DNA of 64,000 nt from contig DCJH01000021.1 in assembly GCA_002317385.1 (NCBI GenBank), forward strand, positions 6,805 to 70,804, read 5' to 3'. The stretch comes from Prevotella sp. UBA1705. Its GTDB lineage: Bacteria; Bacteroidota; Bacteroidia; Bacteroidales; Bacteroidaceae. The position numbers and the translations under genes are program-made. Below the pieces are notes generated by a model, which saw nothing but the letters and a program-made list of their open reading frames with translations, did not search any database and was not told the origin of the DNA. Positions 16,417 to 25,099 of this stretch are shown here, in pieces. Positions within the stretch are counted from its first letter, which is position 1, and each line of letters begins with the position of its first letter.

Positions 16417-16544
16417 CAAATTGGTGCTAAACATGCCCTTTCGGGGTCTTTTATTGACCAAGGTCAAATGGTTTGACCTGTATCAACCCCTGAAAGTCGC
16501 GGTGCCTCCGAGTGAAAAAAGCACTTAAAAATCAACGAAATTCC

Positions 16545-16575
16545 TTGGGCGTTCTATCGAATTGCACTATCTTTG
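16545..16575 (+). promoter_or_regulatory. Promoter of the flippase-like membrane protein gene
   Basis: TTG at 16545-16547 and TATCTTTG at 16568-16575 with 20 bases between match the Bacteroidetes consensus. The gene start at 16650 lies some 70 bases downstream. Confidence 0.72.
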
Positions 16576-16649
16576 CATACAATAGGTAGTCATCGACCGT
16601 ATGAGAGCCTACGCTCACGATGCCCGTCTGCCCTATCAAGGCCCACGAA

Positions 16650-17639
16650 ATGGAAACGAGAAAAAGTATCAACAACATCTTCAAGGTCACGCTGTCGCTC
16701 TGTCTGGGCGGCGCCATCCTCTATTGGATGTATCGCGACTTCGACTTCAAGCGCGTCGAACAGGTGATGTTCCACGAGATGAACTGGTGGTGGATGATAC
16801 TCTCCTTCCCCTTCGGCATACTGGCACAGGCCTTCCGCGGCTGGCGATGGAAGCAGGCCCTGGAGCCTGTGGGCGAGAAAACCAGGTCGTCGGTGGCGGT
16901 CAATTCCATATTTCTCTCCTACGCCGTGAGCCTCGTGGTGCCGCGCGTGGGCGAGTTCGCGCGATGCGGAGTGCTGCGCCGCTGGGACAAGGTGGCATTC
17001 CCCAAGTCGCTGGGTACGGTGGTTACGGAGCGCGCCATAGACTCTCTGCTGGTGCTCATCATCATCGGACTGACGCTGCTCACGCAGTTTACGGTCTTCG
17101 ATAAGTTCTTTCAGAAGACCGGCACAAGGGTCGACCAGATACTCGCCGGATTCTCTTCCACGGGATGGATCGTTACCGCAGCCTGCGCCATAGCCGTGGC
17201 GATACTGGCCTATTTCCTCGTGCGCAAGCTCTCTATATATAATAAGGTGAAAGACATGGTGCATGGATTGATAGAAGGAGTGCTCTCCGTGGGTCACGTG
17301 AGCAACGTTCCTCTCTACATCTTTTACACGCTGGCCATCTGGGGCAGCTACTTCCTGCACTACTATCTCACCTTCTTTTGCTTCGACGCCACGGCCCATC
17401 TGGGGCTCGACTGCGCCATGGTGACCTTCATCGTAGGCTCCATTGCCGTCATCGTGCCTACGCCCAACGGGGCCGGTCCGTGGCATTTCGCGGTGAAGAC
17501 CATGCTCATGCTCTATGGCGTGGCCGCCAACGACGCGCTGTTCTTCGTGCTCATCGTGCACAGCATCCAGACCCTGCTGGTGGTGCTCCTGGGCGTGGTG
17601 GCATGGATAGCGCTCAATTTTACCAGCAAGAAGACATAA
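16650..17639 (+). CDS. Lysylphosphatidylglycerol synthase TM-region / flippase-like protein
   Basis: About 329 residues with roughly eight membrane spans, of the UPF0104 family related to the flippase domain of MprF and to AglD. Visible family segments are AQAFRGWRWKQAL, NSIFLSYAVSLVVPRVGEFARCGVL, VVTERAIDSLLVL and IAVIVPTPNGAGPWHF. Proteins of this group are thought to move or help modify lipids, but the substrate here is unknown. The start at 16650 (METRKSINN) is preferred. An ATG at 16620 would add ten residues that look unlike a membrane N-terminus. Confidence 0.85.
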   Translation: METRKSINNIFKVTLSLCLGGAILYWMYRDFDFKRVEQVMFHEMNWWWMILSFPFGILAQAFRGWRWKQALEPVGEKTRSSVAVNSIFLSYAVSLVVPRVGEFARCGVLRRWDKVAFPKSLGTVVTERAIDSLLVLIIIGLTLLTQFTVFDKFFQKTGTRVDQILAGFSSTGWIVTAACAIAVAILAYFLVRKLSIYNKVKDMVHGLIEGVLSVGHVSNVPLYIFYTLAIWGSYFLHYYLTFFCFDATAHLGLDCAMVTFIVGSIAVIVPTPNGAGPWHFAVKTMLMLYGVAANDALFFVLIVHSIQTLLVVLLGVVAWIALNFTSKKT

Positions 17640-17672
17640 CCTATATTGTTTAACTATTAAATTTAATCCATT

Positions 17673-19127
17673 ATGAGTGAAATCATTCAGCTAAGCCCCG
17701 CCGCCATCTGGCGCAACTTTCACGCACTGACACAGATTCCCCGTCCATCGGGCCACATGGAGAAAGTGCAGCAGTATCTTCTCGATTTTGCCAAGCGCGT
17801 AGGCGTGGAAGCCTTCAAGGACCCCGCCGGAAACATCGTGATGCGCAAGCCGGCCACCCCGGGCTATGAAAATAGAAAGGCTGTCGTGATGCAGTCGCAC
17901 ATGGACATGGTGCCCCAGAAGGCTCCCGACAGCAAGCATAACTTTGAGACTGACCCCATCGAGACGGTGATTCGCGACGGTTGGGTCTATGCCAACAACA
18001 CCACACTCGGTGCCGACAACGGTATCGGCGTGGCCGCCATCATGGGCGTGATGGAGGACAAGACACTGAAGCACGGTCCTATCGAGGGTCTCATCACCCG
18101 CGACGAGGAGACGGGAATGTTTGGTGCCAACGAGCTGCCCGAGGGCGAACTGCAGGCCGATATCCTCTTGAACCTTGACTCTGAGACCTGGGGCAAGTTT
18201 GTCATCGGCTCTGCCGGCGGCATCGACGTGACCGCCACGCTCGAATATCAGGAGGTGGAGAACGACCAAGAGGCTGCCGTGAAGGTGACGCTCAAGGGAT
18301 TCCGCGGCGGCCACTCGGGACTGGAGATTCACGAGGGACGCGGCAACGCCAACAAGGAGATGGTGCGCCTGGTGAACAAGGCCATCGCCACGCTCGACGC
18401 ACGACTGGTGAGCTGGCACGGCGGCAACATGCGCAACGCCATCCCATTCAAGGCCGAAGTGGTGCTCGCCCTACCCAAAGACCAGGTGGAGGCACTGAAG
18501 AAGCTCGCCAACGAGCATCGTGAAGCACTCATCGACGAGTATAAGACCATCGAGTCGGGCGTCGAACTCTTCTGCGAAGACGTAGACGTGCCCGCCATGC
18601 TGGTGCCGGTTGAGATTCAAGACAACCTCGTAGACGCCATCTATGCCTGCCACAACGGCGTGGTGCGCATGATTCCTGCCTACCCCGACGTGGTGGAGAC
18701 ATCGAGCAACCTCGCCATCATCGACATCGAAGGCGGCAAGGCAGCCATCAAGATTCTGGCCCGCTCGAGCCGAGAGGACATGAAGGAGGTGATTGCCACC
18801 CAGCTGCAGAGCTGCTTCAACATGGCCGGAATGAAGGTGGAGTTCGCCGCAAGCTACGGCGGATGGGACCCCAACCCCGACAGCGAGATACTGCGTCTGG
18901 GCCAGAAGATCTACAAGGAGCAGACGGGCGAGGAGGCCATCGTGCAGGTAGACCATGCCGGACTGGAGTGCTCCATCATCCTCGGCAAGTATCCCCACAT
19001 GGACGTGATGAGCTTCGGCCCCACGATTCGCAGCCCGCACACGGCCACCGAGCGCTTCGAAATCGCCACAGCTGAGCCGTTCTGGAAGCTTCTCGTGCAG
19101 GTGTTAGAGGAGGTTCCTGAGAAATAA
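17673..19127 (+). CDS. pepD: Aminoacyl-histidine dipeptidase (PepD, M20C)
   Basis: A cytoplasmic metallopeptidase that splits dipeptides such as Xaa-His. The 484-residue protein shows the M20 metal-site segments VMQSHMDMVPQK (His and Asp), TLGADNGIGVAA (Asp), LITRDEETGMFGA (catalytic Glu and metal Glu), NLDSETWG and the C-terminal SFGPTIRSPHTATERF (His). The dimerisation insert has RGGHSGLEIHEGRGNANK. Length and motif order are standard. It follows the membrane protein by about 30 bases and may be co-transcribed with it. Confidence 0.95.
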   Translation: MSEIIQLSPAAIWRNFHALTQIPRPSGHMEKVQQYLLDFAKRVGVEAFKDPAGNIVMRKPATPGYENRKAVVMQSHMDMVPQKAPDSKHNFETDPIETVIRDGWVYANNTTLGADNGIGVAAIMGVMEDKTLKHGPIEGLITRDEETGMFGANELPEGELQADILLNLDSETWGKFVIGSAGGIDVTATLEYQEVENDQEAAVKVTLKGFRGGHSGLEIHEGRGNANKEMVRLVNKAIATLDARLVSWHGGNMRNAIPFKAEVVLALPKDQVEALKKLANEHREALIDEYKTIESGVELFCEDVDVPAMLVPVEIQDNLVDAIYACHNGVVRMIPAYPDVVETSSNLAIIDIEGGKAAIKILARSSREDMKEVIATQLQSCFNMAGMKVEFAASYGGWDPNPDSEILRLGQKIYKEQTGEEAIVQVDHAGLECSIILGKYPHMDVMSFGPTIRSPHTATERFEIATAEPFWKLLVQVLEEVPEK

Positions 19128-19160
19128 CCGGGCTCCCTCTCACTTTCAAGACCAACTATT

Positions 19161-19194
19161 CATATCCACCCTTGCCTCTGGCGGGGTGGATATG
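19161..19194 (+). terminator. Terminator hairpin after pepD
   Basis: An 11-bp stem (CATATCCACCC with GGGTGGATATG) is followed by TCGTTTTAT, about 35 bases past the pepD stop. Confidence 0.65.
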
Positions 19195-19324
19195 TCGTTT
19201 TATACGTTCACCATTTGTGCGGTGCTCAGCCCCTCTCCACCATGTAATCCAAGGATTTCAGTGATGAAATATAGAAGGTATTATTATTTTTTGAATATCA
19301 AAATTTACACCTATGATGCTGGAG

Positions 19325-19534
19325 TAACCACGGATTGCACGAATTTCACAGATGAATTTTGGGAGATTGAAGGTAGGCGATAAGCTGAAATCAAATACCA
19401 TAGAATTGGACTTAACCACGAATTTCACGGATTACACAGATGAATTTTGGGAGATTGAAGGTAGGTGATAAGCTGAAATCAAATGCCATAGAATTAGGCT
19501 TAACCACGAATTTCACGGATTACACAGATATATG
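19325..19534. repeat. 88-bp tandem repeat, two full copies and a partial third
   Basis: Copies begin at 19325, 19413 and 19501, each opening TAACCACG. The first two continue with CACAGATGAATTTTGGGAG, AGGTAGGcGATAAGCTGAAA and CATAGAATTgG; the third breaks off after about 30 bases. The phrase CACGGATTACACAGAT is of a type found scattered between genes in many bacterial genomes. No reading frame is conserved across the units. Confidence 0.85.
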
Positions 19535-19540
19535 GAAGGG

Positions 19541-19735
19541 CCCACACCACCTATTCCACGGAGCCGCTAAGCGGCTACGGATGACACAGATGATAAGCGC
19601 TCCATTCGGCGCAAGATTACTCGACACAATCATTTGAGGATATTTCGTTACAAATCACATCTTCTATATTGGCTCAGGTATGTCATCTGTGCCATCCGTA
19701 GCCGCTTAGCGGCTCCGTGGAATCAGTGGTGTGGG
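19541..19735. repeat. Long inverted repeat, arms of about 53 bp
   Basis: The arm at 19541-19593 is repeated in reverse complement at 19683-19735 with only a few differences. Both contain the palindrome GCCGCTAAGCGGC flanked by TTCCACGGA and TACGGATG. About 90 bases separate the arms. It could fold into one large hairpin or be the ends of a non-autonomous element. Confidence 0.75.
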
Positions 19736-20297
19736 GCACTCAAAATATCTGTGAAATCCGTGGAATCCATGGTTAAAACTAAGGCCACCATGCACTACTC
19801 CTGTCAAGTTGTTTCAGTGTTTTTAGCCACAAGAGGACCACAACGAAAAGTCAGAAAGACCGGATTTTGGGAAGCTGAAATAGGTTTCGGCCGACCATTT
19901 TTGCCTCGCCGCCCTGCCACAAGGCCTTTGTCGCTAAGCCAGAAAGGTGATTTCGCATTGAAAAGAGGTAGAAATCGACATGCGACAAGGTAGTAATCGC
20001 CCAAGGATTAATACCTTATCGCAAAACCCCAAAATACACCCCGACAGCAAAACTCTGATTATCAAGGGATTGAAAAAACCATGATTTCAACCAAATTTCG
20101 ACCCATTCTTCGGGAAAACGCGCAGAAAACGCTCCGCGAAGAGCAATCCTCAACATATTTCATCGGCTATTTCCCGATATTCCTAGCATAGACATCCAGC
20201 TGAAATCCGCGGGAGCATAGAGGGCTGTCAGCCCCGGCCGTTGCTACCCTCTCACCTCATAGTTTCTCCCGCAAGGCAAAAAAATCGGGGCGAACGC
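19736..20297. other. Gene-free region with relic repeats
   Basis: No gene is supported in this stretch ahead of corA. It contains AAGGTAGTAATCGC and ATACCTTATCGC at about 19987-20031, members of the dispersed inverted-repeat family also seen at 26080, 49686 and 63850, and the palindromic GAAAACGCTCCGCG. Confidence 0.5.
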
Positions 20298-20328
20298 TTG
20301 GCCTTGCGGTATATTTTCACTACTTTTG
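20298..20328 (+). promoter_or_regulatory. Promoter of corA
   Basis: TTG at 20298-20300 and TACTTTTG at 20321-20328 are spaced by 20 bases. This leaves a leader of about 120 bases ahead of corA. Confidence 0.7.
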
Positions 20329-20394
20329 CAGACGCAAATCAATTTCTAATTATATATGGACGATTATCACGCGGAAAATAACGAGTATTAGCGT

Positions 20395-20455
20395 GAGGAT
20401 TGAGCTCTGAGAGCTAATCCCCACACAAGGTTTTTATTCAAGGAGATTAGCTACA
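20395..20455 (+). promoter_or_regulatory. Structured corA leader, possible regulatory RNA
   Basis: The transcribed leader contains GGATTGAGCTC followed at three bases by GAGCTAATCC, a near-perfect stem-loop. A third partner, GGAGATTAGCTAC, ends just before the start codon. The third copy could pair with the second arm in place of the first, so two exclusive folds are possible. It does not look like a known Mg riboswitch class to me. Confidence 0.4.
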
Positions 20456-21382
20456 ATGAGAACATATTGGAACATTGAGAAGAGCCTGAAATCTATTCCC
20501 GAATGGCAGCCCAACTGCTGGATTCAGGTGACTTGCCCCACAGACGAGGACCAGCGCGAACTGGTCGAGAGATTCAACATACCAGACTATTTCTTCAGCG
20601 ACATCAGCGATACCGATGAGCGCGCACGCTATGAGTACGACGACGGTTGGATGCTCATCATCCTCCGTATCCCCTACGTCAAGGAGATTCGCAGCCGCAC
20701 ACCCTATTCCACCGTGCCTCTCGGCATCATCCACAAGCGCGACGTGACCATCACGGTGTGCTTCTACGAGACCAACATGATGATCGATTTTGTGAGCTTC
20801 CAGCAGAAGCGCGGCGAAGGATTCACCGACTATGTCGACATGACTTTCCGCCTCTTCCTCTCCAGTGCGGTATGGTATCTGAAACGACTGAAGCAGATCA
20901 ATGCCCTCATCGAGAAGGCCAAGCACAACCTCGACAACGAGGTGAACAACGAAAGCCTTATCGGTCTGTCGCGCTTGCAGGACTCGCTCACCTACTTCAT
21001 CACCTCCATCCGAGGCAACGAGAACCTGCTTCAGAAGCTGAAGTTCAAGCTGCAGGTCGACGAGTTGGACGCCGACCTCATTGAAGACGTCAATATCGAG
21101 ATGACGCAGGCCCGCGAAACCACCAACATCTACTCCGACATCTTGGAGTCGACAATGGATACTTACTCCAGCATTATCAACAACAACATGAACACCGTGA
21201 TGCGTACGCTCACGTCGGTAACTATCATCATGATGTCGGCCACGTTCATTGCGTCGCTCTATGGCATGAACCTCATCAACGGAATGGAACACAGCAAATG
21301 GGGATTCTCCATTGCCCTCGTCATCTCTTTCCTCGTGAGCGCCCTGTGCTGGGTAATCCTACGGCGTAAAAGATTATTATAA
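20456..21382 (+). CDS. corA: CorA family magnesium/cobalt transporter
   Basis: CorA forms a pentameric inner-membrane channel for Mg2+ and related divalent ions. The 308-residue protein has a long soluble N-terminal funnel domain (about 1-240), the long helix with SRLQDSLTYFITSIRGNENLL, and two C-terminal membrane spans. The selectivity motif YGMNLI closes the first span, and the C-terminus is basic (RRKRLL). It belongs to the shorter branch common in Bacteroidetes and Gram-positive bacteria. It is preceded by a promoter and a folded leader and stands as a single gene. Confidence 0.94.
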   Translation: MRTYWNIEKSLKSIPEWQPNCWIQVTCPTDEDQRELVERFNIPDYFFSDISDTDERARYEYDDGWMLIILRIPYVKEIRSRTPYSTVPLGIIHKRDVTITVCFYETNMMIDFVSFQQKRGEGFTDYVDMTFRLFLSSAVWYLKRLKQINALIEKAKHNLDNEVNNESLIGLSRLQDSLTYFITSIRGNENLLQKLKFKLQVDELDADLIEDVNIEMTQARETTNIYSDILESTMDTYSSIINNNMNTVMRTLTSVTIIMMSATFIASLYGMNLINGMEHSKWGFSIALVISFLVSALCWVILRRKRLL

Positions 21383-21542
21383 TTTCAGCATGAAAAAAAC
21401 GGAAAATAATTAGGCAATTACGTTTTTTTTATATAAGTTTGCACTTTATAAGTATAATAATGGTAGGCCTTTGCACTCGCCTGATGAAGAATTGTGGGCT
21501 GAAGGCCGTAGGTAATCCGAGTCATAAACTTAAAACAGTGAA

Positions 21543-23513
21543 ATGATGGACTCTCAAGAGAATGCCCTGCAACAGGGAAAGGTAGAAGACGAGCAGAACG
21601 TGGCGCAGGCTGGTTCTGAAGTACAGAACGCACCGAGTGAACCTGCCGAGCAGGCCGAACCTGTCGTCGACGAACCCGCCAAGGCCGAAGAGTCTGCCTC
21701 TACCGAGGACAACGCTTCATCGGCAACCATCGAAACTCCCCAGCCCGAAGTGGCCGACGAGGAGGAAGCCGTACGCAAGACCTATGCTTCCAAGCAAGAG
21801 GTGTTAGACCGTATCAAGGAGATTTCGGCCACGGAAGACAATCCCAACAAGGAGGAAGTGGACTTCCTGAAATCCGTTTTCTACAGATTCCACATCGCTG
21901 AGCGTGAGCAACGCCAGAAAGAATACCTCGAAGGTGGCGGCGATCCGGAGAAATACCAGGTGCTTCCCGACGAGGCCGAGGAGCAGTTCAAGCGCGAGAT
22001 GCAGGTCATCAAGGAGAAACGTGCTAAGGTTTTCCAGGAGCAGGAAGCTGAGAAAGAGGACAATCTGAAGCGCAAACTTGAGATTATCGAGAAGATCAAA
22101 GGCATGGCCACCTCGCCCGATGAGGCCAACAAGTCGTTCAACGAGTTCAAATCGCTCCAGCAGGAGTTCAAAGATATCAAGGCTGTACCCGCTGAGAAGG
22201 CCAACGAAGTGTGGCGCAACTACCAGCTCTACGTAGAGCAGTTCTACGATTTACTTAATCTCAACCGTGAGGCAAGGGAGTACGACTTCAAGAAAAACCT
22301 GGAGATGAAGACGCGTCTCTGTGAGGAAGCCGAGAAGCTCGACGCCGAATCCGATGTCATCAGCGCCTTCCACCAGCTGCAGGAACTCCATGCTCAGTAC
22401 CGCGAGATAGGCCCAGTGGCCAAAGAACTGCGCGAGGAGATATGGGCTCGCTTTAAGGCTGCCAGCACCGTTATCAACAAAAAGCACCAGCAGCACTTTG
22501 AGGAACTTCGGGCCAAAGAGGAAGAAAACCTCACCAGGAAGACCGAACTCTGTGAGAAAGCCGAGGCCGTGGCCCAGGCAGAGAATAAGGGAGCCGGCGA
22601 CTGGGAGAAGCATACCAAGGAGATTATCGCCATCCAGCAGGAGTGGAAAACCATCGGTTTTGCTCCTCAGAAGATGAATGTGAAGATATTTGAGCGCTTC
22701 CGCGCCACCTGCGACGACTTCTTTGGTCGTAAGGCTGAGTTCTTCAAGACCATGAAGGAGCAGTTTGCCGGCAACGCAGAGAAGAAGAAAGCCCTCGTGG
22801 AGAAGGCCAAGGCGCTGAGCGACTCGACCGACTGGAAGTCGACAAGCGATAAGCTCATCGCCCTCCAGAAGGAGTGGAAGACCATCGGCACGGTGCCCAA
22901 GAAACTTGGAGACCAGCTTTGGAACGACTTCCTCGGCGCCTGCAACCATTTCTTCGAGGCTCGCAACGCCGCCCATGCCGGTGCGCGCAATGAGCAGCAT
23001 GATAACTTAAGCAAGAAGCGTGAGGTGATTGCCAAGCTCAAGGAGATAGCCGAAAACGCCGCCGAAGATGCTCAGGAGAAGGTGCAGCAGCTGGTAGACG
23101 AATATAATAAGGTAGGACATGTGCCCTTCAAGGAGAAGGATAAGATCTACAAGGAGTACCACGACGTGCTCGACAAGATATATGCCGACCTCCACGTCTC
23201 GGTGGCACGCCGCCGCCTCGACAACTTCAAGAGCAACCTAAAGAATGTGGCAAAGCGTGGCGAAGATGCCGTAGACAACGAGCGCAGCCGCCTCATGCGC
23301 CGCTATGAGCAGCTCAAACAGGAGGTCACCACATTTGAAAACAACCTCGGTTTCCTCAACATCGCCAGCAAGAAAGGCAACAGTCTGGTTGACGAGATGA
23401 ACCGCAAGGTGCAGAAACTCAAGGACGAGGCCGAGCTTGTACGCCAGAAAATCAAAGCCATCGACAAGCAGACCCGTGAGGAACAGGCAAAATCAGAAGC
23501 TAAAGAAGACTAA
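21543..23513 (+). CDS. DUF349 repeat protein, coiled-coil rich
   Basis: A 656-residue cytoplasmic protein. The first 75 residues are acidic and low in complexity (rich in Glu, Ala, Pro), likely disordered. The rest is a chain of helical DUF349 units of about 75 residues. Repeated patterns are FKSLQQEFKDIKAVP, LHAQYREIGPVAKELREEIW, IAIQQEWKTIGFAPQK, LIALQKEWKTIGTVPKKL and LVDEYNKVGHVPFKEKDKIY. The function in Bacteroidetes is unknown. The start is MMDSQ at 21543 or the next ATG. A TAAGTTTG box at 21434-21441 may be its -7 element and a strong terminator follows. Confidence 0.9.
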   Translation: MMDSQENALQQGKVEDEQNVAQAGSEVQNAPSEPAEQAEPVVDEPAKAEESASTEDNASSATIETPQPEVADEEEAVRKTYASKQEVLDRIKEISATEDNPNKEEVDFLKSVFYRFHIAEREQRQKEYLEGGGDPEKYQVLPDEAEEQFKREMQVIKEKRAKVFQEQEAEKEDNLKRKLEIIEKIKGMATSPDEANKSFNEFKSLQQEFKDIKAVPAEKANEVWRNYQLYVEQFYDLLNLNREAREYDFKKNLEMKTRLCEEAEKLDAESDVISAFHQLQELHAQYREIGPVAKELREEIWARFKAASTVINKKHQQHFEELRAKEEENLTRKTELCEKAEAVAQAENKGAGDWEKHTKEIIAIQQEWKTIGFAPQKMNVKIFERFRATCDDFFGRKAEFFKTMKEQFAGNAEKKKALVEKAKALSDSTDWKSTSDKLIALQKEWKTIGTVPKKLGDQLWNDFLGACNHFFEARNAAHAGARNEQHDNLSKKREVIAKLKEIAENAAEDAQEKVQQLVDEYNKVGHVPFKEKDKIYKEYHDVLDKIYADLHVSVARRRLDNFKSNLKNVAKRGEDAVDNERSRLMRRYEQLKQEVTTFENNLGFLNIASKKGNSLVDEMNRKVQKLKDEAELVRQKIKAIDKQTREEQAKSEAKED

Positions 23514-23565
23514 CTATACCTAACGTTCAGGGGCGCAAGCCTCCGTGCCTGCCCCCTGAATCATG

Positions 23566-23603
23566 AATCCCCCGCTACTCATTGTGATGGGTAGCGGGGG
23601 ATT
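23566..23603 (+). terminator. Strong terminator after the DUF349 gene
   Basis: A perfect 13-bp stem (AATCCCCCGCTAC with GTAGCGGGGGATT) is followed by TCTTGATGG. A second hairpin with GGGG and CCCC arms lies just before it at about 23527-23560. Confidence 0.75.
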
Positions 23604-23613
23604 TCTTGATGGT

Positions 23614-23693
23614 TCTCAGACTTGTCGGACGGGTCAGACCAGTCTGACGGGTCGGAATTCTCAGACGGGTCAGACCAGTCGGACCAGTCTGAG
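23614..23693. repeat. 9-bp tandem repeat GTCnGACnG (locus 1)
   Basis: About eight units of nine bases run in tandem, each a variant of GGTCAGACC, AGTCTGACG or TGTCGGACG. Neighbouring units are often reverse complements of each other, so the tract is also full of small palindromes. The tract lies directly behind the EVE gene stop. A second locus is at 40049-40119. Confidence 0.8.
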
Positions 23694-23694
23694 C

Positions 23695-24114
23695 CTATCC
23701 CTCCAAGTGCTCCAACACATACTCCGCAGTCTCCGGCCTCAGTCGGCGAGGCGACCGAGGTGCACCCGAGAGGCCGTACTCGCGTAGATTTTCCAGTCCC
23801 AAGGCTGCAGAATGCAGTTCCTTGAGAAACAGGAATCGTACGTATCTGCTCTCCTCCCGACGCTCCACCCAAGCATCGTAATAGGCCTGAGACAGATAGT
23901 ATTCGCTATCTTTCTCGGTCTCTCGCCAGTCCATATCCACCTGCTCCACCTCCATCATGAAGGTCAATCGGCTCTCGGGCGCAGTGAGATAAAGGAACAC
24001 AATGTCGCCCACCTCATACCGATGCGTCATGCCCCAGTCTATGAAGCCGTGGTCGCGGATAAAGTCTGCCACCCTATACTGCCTGTGATTGTATGCCCTG
24101 ACCCAGTAGTTCAT
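23695..24114 (-). CDS. EVE domain-containing protein
   Basis: A 139-residue protein of the EVE fold, related to PUA and YTH domains that read modified bases in DNA or RNA. It starts MNYWVRAYNHRQYRVADFI at 24114 and has the family's core HRYEVGDIVFLYLTAPESRL and LTFMMEVEQVDM, followed by a helical half with YYLSQAYYDAWVERREE. Upstream in-frame codons lie in the promoter region of the divergent gene and are rejected as starts. It is a lone gene; what it binds is not known. Confidence 0.85.
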   Translation of the reverse strand: MNYWVRAYNHRQYRVADFIRDHGFIDWGMTHRYEVGDIVFLYLTAPESRLTFMMEVEQVDMDWRETEKDSEYYLSQAYYDAWVERREESRYVRFLFLKELHSAALGLENLREYGLSGAPRSPRRLRPETAEYVLEHLEG

Positions 24115-24202
24115 ATCGCATTGATTATTTCTTCGTTTGCAAGCGAAGTTACCAAAATAATTCCTAACTTTGCAATAATAAGAACGATAAAAACCCATTG
24201 TC

Positions 24203-24808
24203 ATGAAGAAGATTATATTATTCCTGACCCTCCTCGTCTCGGTGCTCACCGCATCGGCCAGGGGAGGCATCTACAATCAGAAGATGAAGGACGCCGACGG
24301 CAAGGCGATGACCCTCAAAGCCTATCGCGGCAAGGTGATGCTCATCATTAATTCTGCCACCCGCTGCGGCTTCACGCCCCAATACACAGAGCTCGAAGCC
24401 CTCTACGAGAAGTATCGCGACCGAGGGCTTGTGGTGCTCGACTTCCCCTGCAACCAGTTTGGCGGGCAGGCCCCAGGCACCTACGAGGAGATTCACAACT
24501 TCTGCACGGGCACCTACAACATACAGTTTCCGCAGTTCGACAAGGTGGAAGTGAACGGCCCTGGCGCCGCGCCCCTCTTCCGATTGCTCAAGCAAAAGCA
24601 GGGCTTCAAGGGCTTCGGCCAAGGCCCCAAGGCCGAGGGCATGGACCGAATGCTGCGCAAGCGCGACCCCAACTACGACAAGTCGGCCGACATCAAGTGG
24701 AACTTCACCAAGTTTCTGGTAGACCGAAAGGGTCGCGTGGTGGCCCGATTTGAGCCCACACAGGACATCAGCGAGGTGGAAAAAGCCATCATAAAACTCA
24801 TCCCATAG
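24203..24808 (+). CDS. Glutathione peroxidase family protein, exported
   Basis: A thiol peroxidase that reduces hydrogen or lipid peroxides, in bacteria usually with thioredoxin as electron donor. A signal peptide (MKKIILFLTLLVSVLTASA) suggests a periplasmic site. The catalytic Cys sits in NSATRCGFTPQY (about residue 55). The second signature FPCNQFGGQAPGT and the Trp-Asn pair in KWNFTKFLVDRKG complete the active site. A possible -7 box TAACTTTG lies at 24165-24172. It heads a four-gene run with a coiled-coil protein, a nitroreductase and a DUF1294 protein, a mix that suggests redox defence. Confidence 0.93.
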   Translation: MKKIILFLTLLVSVLTASARGGIYNQKMKDADGKAMTLKAYRGKVMLIINSATRCGFTPQYTELEALYEKYRDRGLVVLDFPCNQFGGQAPGTYEEIHNFCTGTYNIQFPQFDKVEVNGPGAAPLFRLLKQKQGFKGFGQGPKAEGMDRMLRKRDPNYDKSADIKWNFTKFLVDRKGRVVARFEPTQDISEVEKAIIKLIP

Positions 24809-24811
24809 ACC

Positions 24812-25093
24812 ATGACAGAAGATCATATCGACCGCGCGCAGAAGTTTCTGGATAGTCTCCAGAGGCTCGGCACACAGCTCAAGGCTGCCGAAGACCAGCA
24901 GAAAATATACCTTTCGCGTATGCTCGACCTGAAGAAAGACGGGCAGACGGAGTCGGAAGAATATGCCGACCTCGACAGCAAGAGCAAGTCTCTGCAAGAG
25001 ATCATCGACAAATACCGCCCCATCTACTTAGAGCGGATGGACATGGTGAAGCAGGTTTCCACCATCGCCCGACGCAAACGCACCAAACACTAA
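24812..25093 (+). CDS. Small coiled-coil protein of unknown function
   Basis: A 93-residue charged protein with no signal peptide and no membrane span. Heptad-like spacing in FLDSLQRLGTQLKAAEDQQK and LDSKSKSLQEIIDKYRPIY suggests a helical hairpin, and the C-terminus is basic (RRKRTKH). It starts three bases after the peroxidase stop and ends six bases before the nitroreductase start, so it is surely co-transcribed. I do not recognise the family. Confidence 0.8.
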   Translation: MTEDHIDRAQKFLDSLQRLGTQLKAAEDQQKIYLSRMLDLKKDGQTESEEYADLDSKSKSLQEIIDKYRPIYLERMDMVKQVSTIARRKRTKH

Positions 25094-25099
25094 ACTCCT

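Noticed and set aside
19325..19534. CRISPR array
   Set aside because: The 88-bp units are uniform along their length, without alternating conserved repeats and variable spacers, and no cas genes are near.
23614..23693. A Ser-Asp repeat protein encoded by the 9-bp repeat
   Set aside because: Both strands give Ser/Asp-rich frames merely because the period is a multiple of three. There is no start, signal or flanking domain, and it directly follows the EVE stop.
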